DNA of 64,000 bases from Mesobacillus foraminis (lineage in GTDB: Bacteria; Bacillota; Bacilli; Bacillales; Cytobacillaceae). Positions within the stretch are counted from its first letter, which is position 1. Each line of letters opens with the position of its first letter. Shown one piece after another: positions 16,151 through 25,442 of this stretch. The notes under the pieces were generated by a model. The model was not told the DNA's origin, ran no database searches, and saw only the letters and a list, made by a program, of their open reading frames with translations. Position numbers and translations under genes: made by a program. The DNA lies in NCBI RefSeq assembly GCF_004340465.1, contig NZ_SLVV01000014.1, positions 75,916 to 139,915 on the forward strand. Direction: 5' to 3'.

Positions 16151-17095
16151 TCAGCTGACTCTGAGGGGCTTTTCATTTCGGGGATGCTGATTGCTTCTTG
16201 AAGAAGACTCCTTTTGTAAAGCCACCAGTAAGATCATTCCAATGATGCAAGCCGTACCAGCCCATTGAAAAATACCAAAGGGTTCTTTTAACCAAAAGAC
16301 CGTTGTCAAAACGGCAGCCAGCGGCTCCAGGCTGCCAAGAAGACTCGATTCTTTAGGAAGCAGACTTTGTAAACTTTCGATATAGAACCAAAATGCAAAC
16401 ATCGTGCCGAATAGGATAACGAACAGTAAAGATAAATAAGCTTCGAGAGTGAAGACGCTAACATCTATTTGCCAGGGCGGATGAATCAGGCTTAATGCAG
16501 AACCGCCTATAATCATTGCCCATCCCACAATGACCAGTGAATCGTATTGCTTCAGTAAAGGAACGGCATACAGGGTATAAAAAGCCAGGGCTACTCCCGA
16601 TAATACACCCCAGATAATTGCAGCTGACGGCACAGATATTTGAGAGAGTGAACCGTTTGTTAATAAGAAAAAACAGCCAATTAGGGCAAGGGAAACAATC
16701 AACAGGTCCTGTGGTGTCAGAACACTTTGTTTGCGCACTAGTAAATAAACGATAATCATGACAGGTGCCAAATACTGCAGGAGCGTTGCTACCGCAGCGT
16801 TTCCGTGTTCGATGGACGCCATATAGGTATACTGAACCGCAAGCATGCCGAATAATCCGTAGATCATCAATTGAATGGCTGTCCTTCGAGATTTCCAAAC
16901 ACCAAGTATCTGGGAACGGTCTTTTCCGAAAAACTGAAGTGCTAAAAGCAAAACACCAGCAATTAGTAGCCGGACCGTTACCAGCCAATCGACATCCACC
17001 TGATACTGTTGAAAAAGTTTCTTCGCAACAGTGCCGCCGATTCCCCAAAATACCGCTCCAGTTATAACAAGAAAGATCCCCTTCCGTCTGTTCAT
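16151..17095 (-). CDS. EamA/DMT-family transporter
   Basis: 314 aa with ten hydrophobic helices in two EamA repeats (about residues 7-140 and 155-295). The first repeat begins [20 protein letters not shown] and the second [20 protein letters not shown]; the typical [19 protein letters not shown] segment is present near 258-276. These proteins export amino acids, their derivatives or other small metabolites. A basic tail ([16 protein letters not shown]) is cytoplasmic. The gene diverges from an AraC regulator 118 bp away, which probably controls it. Confidence 0.9.
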   Translation of the reverse strand: MNRRKGIFLVITGAVFWGIGGTVAKKLFQQYQVDVDWLVTVRLLIAGVLLLALQFFGKDRSQILGVWKSRRTAIQLMIYGLFGMLAVQYTYMASIEHGNAAVATLLQYLAPVMIIVYLLVRKQSVLTPQDLLIVSLALIGCFFLLTNGSLSQISVPSAAIIWGVLSGVALAFYTLYAVPLLKQYDSLVIVGWAMIIGGSALSLIHPPWQIDVSVFTLEAYLSLLFVILFGTMFAFWFYIESLQSLLPKESSLLGSLEPLAAVLTTVFWLKEPFGIFQWAGTACIIGMILLVALQKESSSRSNQHPRNEKPLRVS

Positions 17096-17213
17096 GATTG
17101 ATTCTCCACCTTTAAATATAAAAATCGTGTTACGATAGTTTAATAATAAGTGGAAAATCGCTAAATTAATACCTGAATCGAATGAAAAGTAAAAGGATAT
17201 TGAGGTAGCCGAT

Positions 17214-18095
17214 ATGCAAATTAAAAATTTTATAGTAGATAAAAGTTTAAAAGAACTAACTCAACATCGTACCATGGTATTTCCGATTGCATGTTACGAA
17301 ACAACAATTAACCAAAATAAAAACGGATATATCCCGCTTCATTGGCATGATGAATTTCAGTTTGTTCTCGTTATGAAAGGTGAAGCGATTTTTCAGATAA
17401 ATGAGGAAAAATTGACTGTTCAAGAAGGCGAAGGGCTATTTATTAACAGTGGCAGCCTGCACATGGCCAGAGATGAAGTTCAATCAGGTTGTACGTATAT
17501 ATGTCTAAATGTCGTTCCTCGTTTCATTTTATCACAAGAACTTTATACCACCTTTGTAACCCCCTATATCCAGGCAACAAATATACCTTTTTTGCACTTG
17601 CTGCCCAGTGAGCTTTGGGGCGCCAATATTTTAGGTTCTATTCTCAAAATCAATCAATTGATCAAACAACATTCACCTTATTATGAAATTGACATCTGCG
17701 TTATCTTATCATTAATGTGGAAGAACCTAATTAGAAATGGTTTTAAATTAGAATATGAACAGGCCGAGTTATCAAAGAGTCATCGAATGAAGCAGATGTT
17801 AAATTGGATACATCTTCACTATGCCGAGAAAATCCTATTGGAAGATATTGCACGAGCTGGTCATTTAAGCCGTTCCGAATGCTGTCGTTACTTCAAGCGC
17901 ATGTTGAAAATAACCCCTTTGAATTACGTAAACGATTATCGCATTCAAAAAAGTTTGATTTTATTGCAGCAACCAGAATCAAATGTCACAGAAGTGGGCT
18001 ATCGAGTAGGCTTCAACAGCACAAGCTATTTCATTGATCGGTTCCGGAAGTCGATGAACATGACCCCATTCGCCTATAAAAAGGCTCTGTTATAA
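17214..18095 (+). CDS. AraC-family regulator with cupin N-domain
   Basis: 293 aa. The N-terminal half has the cupin signature [19 protein letters not shown] followed by [15 protein letters not shown], a small-molecule sensing barrel. The C-terminal part (about 190-290) has two helix-turn-helix units: [20 protein letters not shown] and [20 protein letters not shown], ending in [15 protein letters not shown] precedes ATG 17214. Divergent arrangement with the EamA transporter suggests it activates export in response to a ligand. Confidence 0.9.
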   Translation: MQIKNFIVDKSLKELTQHRTMVFPIACYETTINQNKNGYIPLHWHDEFQFVLVMKGEAIFQINEEKLTVQEGEGLFINSGSLHMARDEVQSGCTYICLNVVPRFILSQELYTTFVTPYIQATNIPFLHLLPSELWGANILGSILKINQLIKQHSPYYEIDICVILSLMWKNLIRNGFKLEYEQAELSKSHRMKQMLNWIHLHYAEKILLEDIARAGHLSRSECCRYFKRMLKITPLNYVNDYRIQKSLILLQQPESNVTEVGYRVGFNSTSYFIDRFRKSMNMTPFAYKKALL

Positions 18096-18464
18096 GAACT
18101 ATGTTGATAGTTATACTCCTGTAAATTCAGGGGTATAATCAATTGCAATCGTATGAATGGTTGTCCGTGAATGCCGAAGATTTCCTTAACTTTCTTCAAT
18201 ATAACTCAAGGTTCGATAAACTGCATCAATAGCAAATCGATGATGGGTTGGAGCGTTCTATTTTCCCTTCTTTTGCTCCAACTTATGTGATCGATGAACA
18301 TCATATGCTAGAGGATGACAGGTTGTAATGACGACACAAGTGTTAAACAAACCCTAACCCCAATCCCATTAAGTTTTTGCCTAATCCTATCAAAAAACTT
18401 TCTCGCTCGGCTAATATCAAGTAATATTAAATCATCTTAGATGAAGGGAAAAGGAGATTGATAC
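18096..18464. other. Intergenic with a possible decayed frame
   Basis: A hairpin TTATACTCCTG/CAGGGGTATAA lies at about 18110-18140 without a U-run. From about 18150 to 18328 a frame reads YEWLSVNAEDFLNFLQYN, is stopped by TAG, and continues as DDGLERSIFPSFAPTYVID to TAA. It looks like eroded coding sequence, but I cannot assign a family. Confidence 0.3.
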
Positions 18465-19364
18465 ATGTCTGTGACAATCGACAAGCAGTATGAATTAGGC
18501 AAACTTATAGAACGTTATACAGGTCAGAATGGTGTCCATGTTACCTCTATCCCATCATTATTTCTCATTCGTGAATCCATAATCACTGAACCTATCTCCA
18601 GAGTGAACGAGCCGTCCTTTTGTATTATCGTCCAAGGAGAGAAGGAGGTTATGTTGGGAGAGGAAATTTTCAGGTATGGTTCTGGTAATTACATTGTTGC
18701 ATCCGTCGATTTGCCAGTAACAGGGCAAGTTATAAAAGCCTCACCTGATTCTCCCTATTTAGCACTCAAACTTGAATTTACACCGAGCGAAATTTTAGAG
18801 GCTGTAAGTAATACAGAAATTCAAACTGCAAAGAGAAAAAATCCGAAACGGGCGATGTTTATTAGCGAAGTGGAGCCATTTTTGCTGGATGCAGTAACCA
18901 GATTAGCTTTTTTACTGGACAATCCGAAACATATTCCGATCCTTGCACCATTATTTAAGAAAGAAATACTTTATTGGATTTTACAAGGTCCGCACGGAGA
19001 AGCCCTGGAGCAAATGGCGTTAGAAGGCAGCCATGCCAGCCGAATAAGAAATGTAATCGAGCATATCATTAATAACTATGAAAAGTCCTTTCGAATAGAG
19101 GATCTAGCGGAAATAGCGAATATGAGTGCCGCTTCGTTTCATCGGTATTTTAAAGAGATAACTGCTATGAGTCCAATTCAGTTTCAAAAACAATTGAGAT
19201 TGCAGGAAGCCAGGCGTTTGTTATTGGCTGAATCATCAGATGTTGCGGATGTCGCATTCAGAGTGGGTTACGAAAGCCAATCTCAATTCAGTCGGGAATA
19301 TTCCCGCATGTTTGGTTTCTCACCTAGAGCGGATATAAACCGACTGAAAGAGAACCGCATTTAA
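18465..19364 (+). CDS. AraC-family regulator with AraC_N (CuxR-type) domain
   Basis: 299 aa with AAAAGGAGA upstream. The N-terminal domain is the AraC_N type, with PISRVNEPSFCIIVQGEKEV, the YGSGNYIVASVDLPVTGQV segment and the helical EPFLLDAVTRLAFLLDNP part. The C-terminal DNA-binding region carries FRIEDLAEIANMSAASFHRY and DVADVAFRVGYESQSQFSRE, ending in FSPRADINRL. Regulators of this type often act on a neighbouring oxidoreductase, but no such gene adjoins here; the target is unknown. A terminator follows at 19448-19482. Confidence 0.9.
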   Translation: MSVTIDKQYELGKLIERYTGQNGVHVTSIPSLFLIRESIITEPISRVNEPSFCIIVQGEKEVMLGEEIFRYGSGNYIVASVDLPVTGQVIKASPDSPYLALKLEFTPSEILEAVSNTEIQTAKRKNPKRAMFISEVEPFLLDAVTRLAFLLDNPKHIPILAPLFKKEILYWILQGPHGEALEQMALEGSHASRIRNVIEHIINNYEKSFRIEDLAEIANMSAASFHRYFKEITAMSPIQFQKQLRLQEARRLLLAESSDVADVAFRVGYESQSQFSREYSRMFGFSPRADINRLKENRI

Positions 19365-19447
19365 ATGAACAAAGTGATTGAATAACTAAATAAGTAGATG
19401 CTTTAATTTGATTTAATTTCATCGAGTTAAAGTAGAATTTAATGAAT

Positions 19448-19482
19448 AAAACAGCCAGACATTTTCTGGCTGCTTTTTTGTT
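19448..19482 (+). terminator. Intrinsic terminator
   Basis: CAGCCAG, loop ACATTTT, CTGGCTG, then CTTTTTTG. Ends the AraC gene. Confidence 0.88.
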
Positions 19483-19503
19483 TAACTATCAACAAATACA
19501 AAA

Positions 19504-19538
19504 AAAGGGAGCAGATGGCGAAAGCCGCTGCTCCCTTC
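19504..19538 (-). terminator. Intrinsic terminator, minus strand
   Basis: AAGGGAGCAG and CTGCTCCCTT stem; on the minus strand it is followed by TTTTT. It ends the membrane-protein pair at 19634-20408. Confidence 0.85.
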
Positions 19539-19633
19539 TATTCGAATTTATTCTTTGGTCAAAGGTTTATTCGTTTTACAGGCTTTTTAGTGTATAAACC
19601 AAATAGAGGGTTCACATGGTAACCATAAGTAAA

Positions 19634-20089
19634 CTAACTCAGGTTATTCCCCCATAGGAGGTTGAGAAAAATCACATAGATGGAGGTTAGACCTGTAAAA
19701 AGAATAAAGATAACCGGCAAATACCGATAGGACCGACTCTTTTTTATTGCGGTTATAAATACAACCAAGGATATCAATGCAACCAAATAATATAAATAAA
19801 TCATTAAGAAATGAGTGAACGGTCCTAAAAACAATCCAAGGACCGAAAATTCCAGGAGAAAAACGAAAATTGCAATCGCAACCCATTTTAACCCGCCACT
19901 AAGAGAAACGATACACTTAATGGCCAGTATACCTGCAAGGACAATAAGAGCGGAAAGCAGCCATTGGTACAGGTAAAATAAGGACTCATTCTCCACTGCA
20001 AAATAATAACCAAGCGCTGATAACGGCAGGATCCCAATCAGCAAATAAATCGTTAGGTTTAAATACTTTTCTTTTTTCATTAACGTCAT
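19634..20089 (-). CDS. Hypothetical membrane protein, 151 aa
   Basis: Not recognised. Four or five membrane helices (LTIYLLIGILPLSALGYYFA, WLLSALIVLAGILAIKCI, KWVAIAIFVFLLEFSVLGLF, YYLVALISLVVFITAI, LPVIFILFTGLTSIYVIFL) separated by very short loops. AAAGGAAG precedes ATG at a good distance. It follows the 84-aa membrane protein gene by about 64 bp on the same strand, so the two are probably co-transcribed and end at the 19504-19538 terminator. Confidence 0.7.
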   Translation of the reverse strand: MTLMKKEKYLNLTIYLLIGILPLSALGYYFAVENESLFYLYQWLLSALIVLAGILAIKCIVSLSGGLKWVAIAIFVFLLEFSVLGLFLGPFTHFLMIYLYYLVALISLVVFITAIKKSRSYRYLPVIFILFTGLTSIYVIFLNLLWGNNLS

Positions 20090-20153
20090 TTTGCATCTTC
20101 CTTTCTATGCATCCGTGTCCTCCTATTAACCTCCCAATAAACCATGGAAAACC

Positions 20154-20408
20154 CTATCTTCTATGGAGCAAAAGGAATGATAAAGTCATTAACAGAGGCA
20201 CCGAGAAAATGAATAGGAAGATGTTCATGATCAAGCCTAGTATTCTGGTAAATCCTTTATAATTGATCTTTTGCAGCCAATATGCACCTAAAAATAAAAG
20301 AATGAACACATAAGGAAGAACGTTGCTCCCGTCAACAATCGCTGTAATCATCGCAACGATAATAAAAAGACCTGCAATTACATTAAACAAATGCCATTTT
20401 ATGTTCAT
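20154..20408 (-). CDS. Hypothetical small membrane protein, 84 aa
   Basis: Not recognised. Three hydrophobic segments: HLFNVIAGLFIIVAMITAIV, LPYVFILLFLGAYWL and the IMNIFLFIFSVPLLMTLSFL tail, ending LLHRR. A strong GGAGGAAC site precedes ATG by 7 nt. It is the first gene of a probable two-gene minus-strand unit with the 151-aa membrane protein. Confidence 0.7.
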   Translation of the reverse strand: MNIKWHLFNVIAGLFIIVAMITAIVDGSNVLPYVFILLFLGAYWLQKINYKGFTRILGLIMNIFLFIFSVPLLMTLSFLLLHRR

Positions 20409-20688
20409 TTAAGTTCCTCCATAACCTGGGGTATGTTTTAACTCTGCTTACTTTTAATTAGTATATTACGCAGTTTAATTAAAATTTCAGTGAAATGGAT
20501 GGATAGCAATCAATCATTCCCTCAAAAAATGTGGTATAAATTGGTATAAACCTATTTTTTCATATTCAACTGTTAATTTCAATTATTCAATTCAAATATG
20601 AATCATAACAGAGTTGCTATATAGGTTTAGATGAGTGTTTTTAGAAAGGAATACAGAGCGATCCTGAAACTTTCTAAGGACGGAAATA
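20409..20688. other. AT-rich intergenic region
   Basis: About 280 bp, AT-rich, with probable promoter sequence for the membrane-protein pair near 20455-20470 on the minus strand. No gene seen. Confidence 0.4.
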
Positions 20689-20718
20689 AAAAATTCCAGC
20701 TGCTTAGGCTGGAATTTT
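20689..20718 (-). terminator. Bidirectional terminator
   Basis: AAAATTCCAGC and GGCTGGAATTTT stem; on the minus strand the following T-run is longer. It ends the Asn-rich small gene. Confidence 0.85.
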
Positions 20719-20737
20719 CAAATAATATGTCGGGGCA

Positions 20738-20911
20738 TTATTGGTTGTTTTTATTATTGTCATGCTGTTGACCATTATTTTGCTTTTCACCAGTTAATGA
20801 ATCCACTACATTTTCAAGCCCTTGACCAATTTTATTCATAAATCCACCGTTATTATTATCCTGGTTATTCTGGTTTTTATTATTTCTTTGACTATTATTT
20901 TGATTTTCCAT
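20738..20911 (-). CDS. Small Asn/Gln-rich protein, 57 aa
   Basis: Start chosen at ATG 20911 because TTGGAGGTGATAAA stands directly in front; the longer frame includes that site. The protein is mostly Asn, Gln, Lys and Asp at both ends (MENQNNSQRNNKNQNNQD and NNGQQHDNNKNNQ), with a short amphipathic middle GGFMNKIGQGLENVVDSL. No known domain. Complete single-gene unit with a strong ribosome site and its own terminator. A spore or stress role would be a guess. Confidence 0.7.
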   Translation of the reverse strand: MENQNNSQRNNKNQNNQDNNNGGFMNKIGQGLENVVDSLTGEKQNNGQQHDNNKNNQ

Positions 20912-20950
20912 TTTATCACCTCCAACATTCAGGATGTGCAAATTTAGCAA

Positions 20951-21538
20951 AAATTATCATAAAAGTTATTGCAGGGTATCTCAACGTTCCATTCTAGATA
21001 AAAAGGATTGGAAGATGACGGGGTATCCAACAGGATTGCTCCAATAACAAGCAAGAATGTTTCTTCGTTGACTGCCTTCGTACAGTGCCTTTCAGTGTCC
21101 CCGTTTGTTACAAGAATGGGGATCAGGAATTGGCACCTAATTTTTGGGAATCATATTCTTAAAGCAGGGTGTAGTTTTTAACTCAGAGATAAACACCAGA
21201 TATCAATACTCGCGGAAAGGGGAATTACCTGATCTTAAAGGAAAAGTAAGGCTAGTAAGAGCAGTAAAAAAAGTTTACTGACCTAATTATTGAAAATCTT
21301 CATATGGTTTGGAGTGAGAGAACTAAGATGAAATCATCACAATACAGCTTTGAGTCAATATTAGGGGTAAACGTACGAGCCAGGAGGAAGGGAGAAGGAC
21401 AAAATGTTAACCAATGTCCGAATCTCATTATACATAAGCAAATAAAAGGAGACCAAATTTATGTTCCATTAGATAGGAGGTTTTGGAATCCTTGAATTAA
21501 AACTTCTTAGGAGATCGATTTTCTAATAAAGCCAGGGA
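20951..21538. other. Intergenic, eroded coding sequence possible
   Basis: On the minus strand about 20965-21115 an open frame reads NGDTERHCTKAVNEETFLLV and IGAILLDTPSSSNPFYLEW without a start, suggesting a gene remnant I cannot name. A plus-strand frame at 21304-21495 lacks support. Confidence 0.3.
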
Positions 21539-21814
21539 GTGAAGATTATTTCCATACAAACATTGAAATTTAACCTTCAGAATGAAAAGGGACAACTGAT
21601 TGTAAAAGGTGAAATCAGCGGTGAAACGGAAATCCCCCTGTTTGATGATTTAAAGTTTGAAGCGGTCATTGCTTTGCTTCATGCAATTGACAAAAGGAAC
21701 TTTACTGTTTCCGAAAAAGATCATTTATTTGATAAGTACATGGCAGAAATTGAAGAGACCGTTAAGGAAATGAAAAAATATAATCACTTTCAGGGAACCA
21801 TTAAAACTGATTAA
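21539..21814 (+). CDS. Hypothetical protein, 91 aa
   Basis: Not recognised. GTG 21539 follows AGGGA with almost no spacing, so either the true start is elsewhere or the 5-prime end is lost. The sequence looks like a compact alpha-beta protein: IQTLKFNLQNEKGQLIVKGE, then LFDDLKFEAVIALLHAIDKR and a charged helix (DHLFDKYMAEIEETVKEMKK). No neighbours on the same strand. Confidence 0.5.
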   Translation: MKIISIQTLKFNLQNEKGQLIVKGEISGETEIPLFDDLKFEAVIALLHAIDKRNFTVSEKDHLFDKYMAEIEETVKEMKKYNHFQGTIKTD

Positions 21815-22352
21815 AATGACTTTGCCGTATAATCTGTTTCAGTATAATCTGTAATAATTTTTTAACCTCGACACTAAGTTCCGATCGTATCGGAACTTAG
21901 GAAGAAACCATTATTAACCTAGCTGCAGCTGATCCAAAGAAGGGCAGGATCCATTATCCGGGTTTGCAGGTTACAATGATCATAAAATATGAAAATATCA
22001 TTCTAACTTTCGCCTTACAAGCTAAGGTTTGTTTAAAAAACTCTAGTAAAAAGCGTATAGATGATACGGATAAGAAAATGTATCAAATTTTTTGGAATGA
22101 GTATCACGAGCAGCTGCACATCCGTTCAGAACTAAAAGGCTAATTCGTTTTATAGTGCCTCATAACCTACGATGCTTCTTGGGCTTAGGAGAAGGGTAAA
22201 CTAACGATCATGCTTTATTATCGAAAGAAAAGGTTAAAAGGATAGTAGAATCGCAAAGTGTTAATGCCAGCAAGAATGAAAAGTGGCGCGTAAATGGTGT
22301 AATTTGGAAAAGTCTTTATTTATTTAGCGACCGTATAGGGGGAGGAATTTGA
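21815..22352. other. Intergenic with a perfect palindrome and eroded frames
   Basis: Contains the 27-bp palindrome at 21874-21900. Downstream, a frame to TAA at about 22143 reads MIIKYENIILTFALQAKV and DTDKKMYQIFWNEYHEQL, without a ribosome site. I cannot name it. The rest shows nothing recognised. Confidence 0.35.
21874..21900. repeat. Perfect 27-bp inverted repeat
   Basis: CTAAGTTCCGAT, central CGT, ATCGGAACTTAG: 12-bp arms with no mismatch. No long U-run follows, so it could be an operator or the trace of a mobile element end rather than a terminator. Confidence 0.8.
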
Positions 22353-22922
22353 ATGTTTGTACATAAAATTAATGAAGAACTGTCATTAAAATTAATTGAA
22401 TTAAGGGATGCAAAAAGCATATTTAAGTTAACAAACCAATCAAGAGAATACTTGCGGGAATGGCTGCCATGGCTGGATACTACAACAAAGATTGAAGATA
22501 CAGAAGAATATATTAAGATGTCACTGAAAGGCATTGCTGAAAATAGAAGCCTGAATACCGTCATTCTCTATAAGGGGAGTCACGTTGGTGTCGCTGGTTT
22601 TAATGAGATCAATTGGTCAAATAAAACAGCCTATATTGGATATTGGCTCGGAGAACAATTTCAGGGGAATGGAATTATGACCGAAGTCGCCAAAGCCTTA
22701 ACAGATTATGCTTTTAGTGAGTTACACCTGAATAAAGTTGAAATTAGGGCTGCTGTGGAAAATAAGAAAAGCAGAAGTGTTCCTGAAAGATTGGGTTTTG
22801 TAAATGAGGGGTGCATCAGGCAAGCAGAATGGCTATATGACCACTATGTGGACCATGTGATCTATGGAATGCTTGCTGGGGAATGGATGGTTCAAGAAGA
22901 AACACAAGAAGGTCGACGATGA
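22353..22922 (+). CDS. GNAT acetyltransferase, RimL/YdaF-like
   Basis: 189 aa with GGGGGAGGAATTTGA before ATG. RimL-type protein N-acetyltransferases show WLPWLDTT near the start, the AYIGYWLGEQFQGNGIMTEV acetyl-CoA loop (Q/R-x-x-G-x-G/A as QFQGNGI), and VEIRAAVENKKSRSVPERLG, which is the family signature. The acceptor (ribosomal protein or small molecule) cannot be told. Single gene. Confidence 0.9.
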   Translation: MFVHKINEELSLKLIELRDAKSIFKLTNQSREYLREWLPWLDTTTKIEDTEEYIKMSLKGIAENRSLNTVILYKGSHVGVAGFNEINWSNKTAYIGYWLGEQFQGNGIMTEVAKALTDYAFSELHLNKVEIRAAVENKKSRSVPERLGFVNEGCIRQAEWLYDHYVDHVIYGMLAGEWMVQEETQEGRR

Positions 22923-23100
22923 AGGAAATCATCTTGTCCCTGTTTTATAGAATAAGGAATCTACATAGGAAAAGGATGTAAAGTTAAAGGGGCAGAACGG
23001 TTATTAGGGTAATGATGGTGAGATAATTTGGGAAAAACTTATCCTTGAATCTCTTGGTATTCATAAAAACTAAAATAGTTTAAATAATTATCCTAAGGGG

Positions 23101-23211
23101 GTGTTATTTATAGTTATAAATAAAAATAATGCTTTATTTCGAATCGCTCTGTTCCCTGTAGAGGTAGAGATTTACGGACTCGCTGGTCTGGCGACAGAGG
23201 TGAGCTCATGA
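23101..23211 (+). CDS. Possible small upstream ORF, 36 aa, overlapping the next gene
   Basis: GTG 23101 overlaps the end of AAGGGGGTG and gives 36 codons (FRIALFPVEVEIYGLAGLAT in the middle) ending in TGA that overlaps the next start as ATGA at 23208-23211. Such a four-base overlap usually means translational coupling. It may be a leader ORF or the tail of a lost upstream gene. Weak evidence. Confidence 0.3.
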   Translation: MLFIVINKNNALFRIALFPVEVEIYGLAGLATEVSS

Positions 23212-24161
23212 AAGTAATGAAAAAGCTTATGAAGAATCGCAGGTTTTGGGGTTATGGTGCCGCTGTAGCGGTAACGCCATATTTGTTAATCAAAATCGCC
23301 TGGACTTTCGGTCTCTTACTGCCGACCGAACAAATGGACGATTCAAGTTGGCGCACTGCGAACGCAGTAACAATGGTTTTAGCTGCTGCTGGGATCCTGT
23401 TAGCATTGACCTTTAGCATGAAATGGGGTGAGCGAGTGCCAGCCTGGCTGGTCGCCTTGCCTGTCTGGGTAGGTACTGGTTTACTTATTCCTATGCTGTT
23501 GCTGGCACCTGTACTTGGTCCTGCTGCGATGATACGGGATCAACAGGCAGGAGCAGCTAACGTATGGGTATATGAGCAGATTTTCGTTATGATCTCACTG
23601 GTAGGAGTGGGAATCTGTCTGCCTTTTGCATTAGCTGGTTACGCTAAAGCGCGGTGGCCAGAGGCGTTTGCTGATCCAATCAAGAATGATTTATTTCCGG
23701 GGTGCAGCCAGAACCTATATGTCACTTTGGCCAGGCTTGTCGCGGCAGGCTGTATCCTGCTTGGATCTATTAAACTATTCTGGGCGTTTGGCGGAACGAT
23801 TGGGATCCTTCCAGCTATGTTGGATAACAGGGATTTATGGTGGCGTCTATTGTCTTTGAGTACAGGTGTATGGGCCTTCGCAGGCGCGTGGGGTTTGTTG
23901 GCACTGATCACCCGACGCCGGTCGAAGAGGTTCTTCCCTCCTATGGCAGCCGCTTGGGTCTCGTCGGGAATGCTGTTCTCTTATAACCTCTTTAACTCCT
24001 TGGCCGCCACTCGGCCCGGTGCACAATCAGCACTTGAGAACCCGCTTGCATCTGTTTTAACCACAGAGTTAGGCAGCATCTTGGGAGTGACCATGGGAAT
24101 AACTCTCATGATGATTCTGCACGACCGCCGGCAAGCCATGTGCCGTTCTACAAGGAAATAA
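23208..24161 (+). CDS. Multi-spanning membrane protein, 317 aa
   Basis: Not recognised. About eight hydrophobic helices (for example RFWGYGAAVAVTPYLLIKIA, NAVTMVLAAAGILLALTF, WLVALPVWVGTGLLIPMLLL). Between helices are charged loops with RWPEAF and ITRRRSKRF. The gene is clearly GC-richer than its neighbours (many GCG, CTG and GGC codons), which suggests transfer from a higher-GC Firmicute or an actinobacterium. A GAGGTGAG site precedes ATG 23208. Function unknown. Confidence 0.7.
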   Translation: MKVMKKLMKNRRFWGYGAAVAVTPYLLIKIAWTFGLLLPTEQMDDSSWRTANAVTMVLAAAGILLALTFSMKWGERVPAWLVALPVWVGTGLLIPMLLLAPVLGPAAMIRDQQAGAANVWVYEQIFVMISLVGVGICLPFALAGYAKARWPEAFADPIKNDLFPGCSQNLYVTLARLVAAGCILLGSIKLFWAFGGTIGILPAMLDNRDLWWRLLSLSTGVWAFAGAWGLLALITRRRSKRFFPPMAAAWVSSGMLFSYNLFNSLAATRPGAQSALENPLASVLTTELGSILGVTMGITLMMILHDRRQAMCRSTRK

Positions 24162-24228
24162 TGTTCACTTTATTAAATGATAGATGGCAAGCTGCTATCG
24201 GAGATTTCTTCGATTAAAAGGATCATGA

Positions 24229-24276
24229 TAAAAGGAGCTTCAGTTAAGCGTGGGGTTGCAAAAGCACTCCTTTTTC
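24229..24276 (+). terminator. Terminator-like hairpin
   Basis: AAAAGGAG and CTCCTTTTT with inner GCTT/AAGC pairs, about 70 bp after the membrane-protein stop. Confidence 0.55.
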
Positions 24277-24409
24277 TAATTGGGCAAACTCGGCAGAATA
24301 CTGGAATAAGATAGTGGTAAAATGAAGAAGGTCAAAAGACTTGAAATAGAATCGAATTTAGTTTCGTACATTAAATGGTTATTAGTTATAAGGCAGGCAG
24401 GTCAAGAGG

Positions 24410-24541
24410 ATGGAGTTCGAAGCAGTTATGGAGGAGCTACAATCATTAGGTAAGGAACGAAGCGCTCTTTGACGTCACTACAGGGCCATGAAACCATTCA
24501 ACAAGATATAAAAACAAATCAAACTTTAGCAACAAGGAGGT
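24410..24541 (+). pseudogene. Remnant of an AlkD-like DNA alkylation repair gene
   Basis: ATG 24410 opens with MEFEAVMEELQSLGKERS, which resembles the N-terminus of AlkD-like DNA alkylation repair proteins. The expected next block is then cut out: the DNA continues with FDVTTG and, after a one-base loss, MKP, and after another shift QQDIKTNQTLA. These pieces match in order the segment that normally reads FGVxxGxMKP..KxIKxNxxLA. The remaining two thirds of the protein are absent. So this is an N-terminal stub with internal deletion and at least two frameshifts. The assignment is from memory of the family. Confidence 0.45.
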
Positions 24542-24598
24542 TACGCAGCCAGCGTCGTTGTATGCTTGATTAACGTAGGCAAATGTTCTCATAATTAA

Positions 24599-24632
24599 AG
24601 AATCTCCAACAGAATACTGGAGATTCTTTAAG
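24599..24632 (-). terminator. Intrinsic terminator
   Basis: AAGAATCTCCA and TGGAGATTCTT stem immediately after the stop of the minus-strand exported protein gene. Confidence 0.8.
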
Positions 24633-24633
24633 A

Positions 24634-25278
24634 TTATTTTTTAAACTTATCCGGAAATTGCTTTACGACTCCCTCAGAGATCGTATCTGCCATTGTGATA
24701 ATATGTGTGAGCCCTTCGTCTATGGAAACGATTCTTGCGTCCCAATCTTTTGCTAGGCTTGCTGATAAATCATTTGCCACTAATTTCAAATGCATATGCA
24801 GCAAATTTTTCAGGTCTTCATTTTTCAAATAGGGGTTTGCGCCGCTTAGGAAAACTGCTATTTCATCCGCATTCCTGTACCATTCTTTGTTTAGTTGATT
24901 CACCAAGGTTTCATTTCCACTTTTAGCACCATCTACAATCTTTCCCGCAATAACAATATGCTCCTTAAGCAAATCCGTAAGTTTGTTTCCGGCTTTCTCT
25001 CCATATACTGGCTTTATCGCGTTACCAATATCCTCCTGATTTCTCAAAAGCCTATTCAGAACCTGTTTTTGATCCTCCGCTCCTGCTGTTGTCGCACTTG
25101 TTATATAATTACTTGTCCACAATACATGATCAATCCAAAGTTTCCTGAATTCATTTTCAAACTGAACCTGAGATGTGCTAATGCATTCTATTCGTGGTTT
25201 AGCGTACGTACTAGTTGTTCCAGCCACCATGTTTAATGGAAATAACAAAATAAATCCAATTAGCAATAATTTTTTCAT
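24634..25278 (-). CDS. Exported helical protein of unknown function, 214 aa
   Basis: A signal peptide (KKLLLIGFILLFPLNMVAG) is followed by a helical protein with segments WIDHVLWTSNYI, RLLRNQEDIGNAIKPVYGEK, LTDLLKEHIVIAGKIVDGA, NADEIAVFLSGANP and VVKQFPDKF. This set is a recurring Bacillus family often mislabelled as glycosyltransferase or acetylglutamate kinase; no catalytic signature of those enzymes is present. Three His residues in helices could bind a metal. Cell-surface location is likely. Function unknown. Confidence 0.75.
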   Translation of the reverse strand: MKKLLLIGFILLFPLNMVAGTTSTYAKPRIECISTSQVQFENEFRKLWIDHVLWTSNYITSATTAGAEDQKQVLNRLLRNQEDIGNAIKPVYGEKAGNKLTDLLKEHIVIAGKIVDGAKSGNETLVNQLNKEWYRNADEIAVFLSGANPYLKNEDLKNLLHMHLKLVANDLSASLAKDWDARIVSIDEGLTHIITMADTISEGVVKQFPDKFKK

Positions 25279-25442
25279 AAAAGCTTCCCCTTTCCTAGTT
25301 AAAGTGCCATTTTTATTATTCTTATGTGGAAAGTTTTTATTCCAGATAAAAGCTCAAATTACCCAGTCGTTCCCTAGATAAGTGTCTATAAAATGATAGG
25401 AAAAAAAGGGTAAAGAAGGTAAATCATTTTTGATGTTGAATA

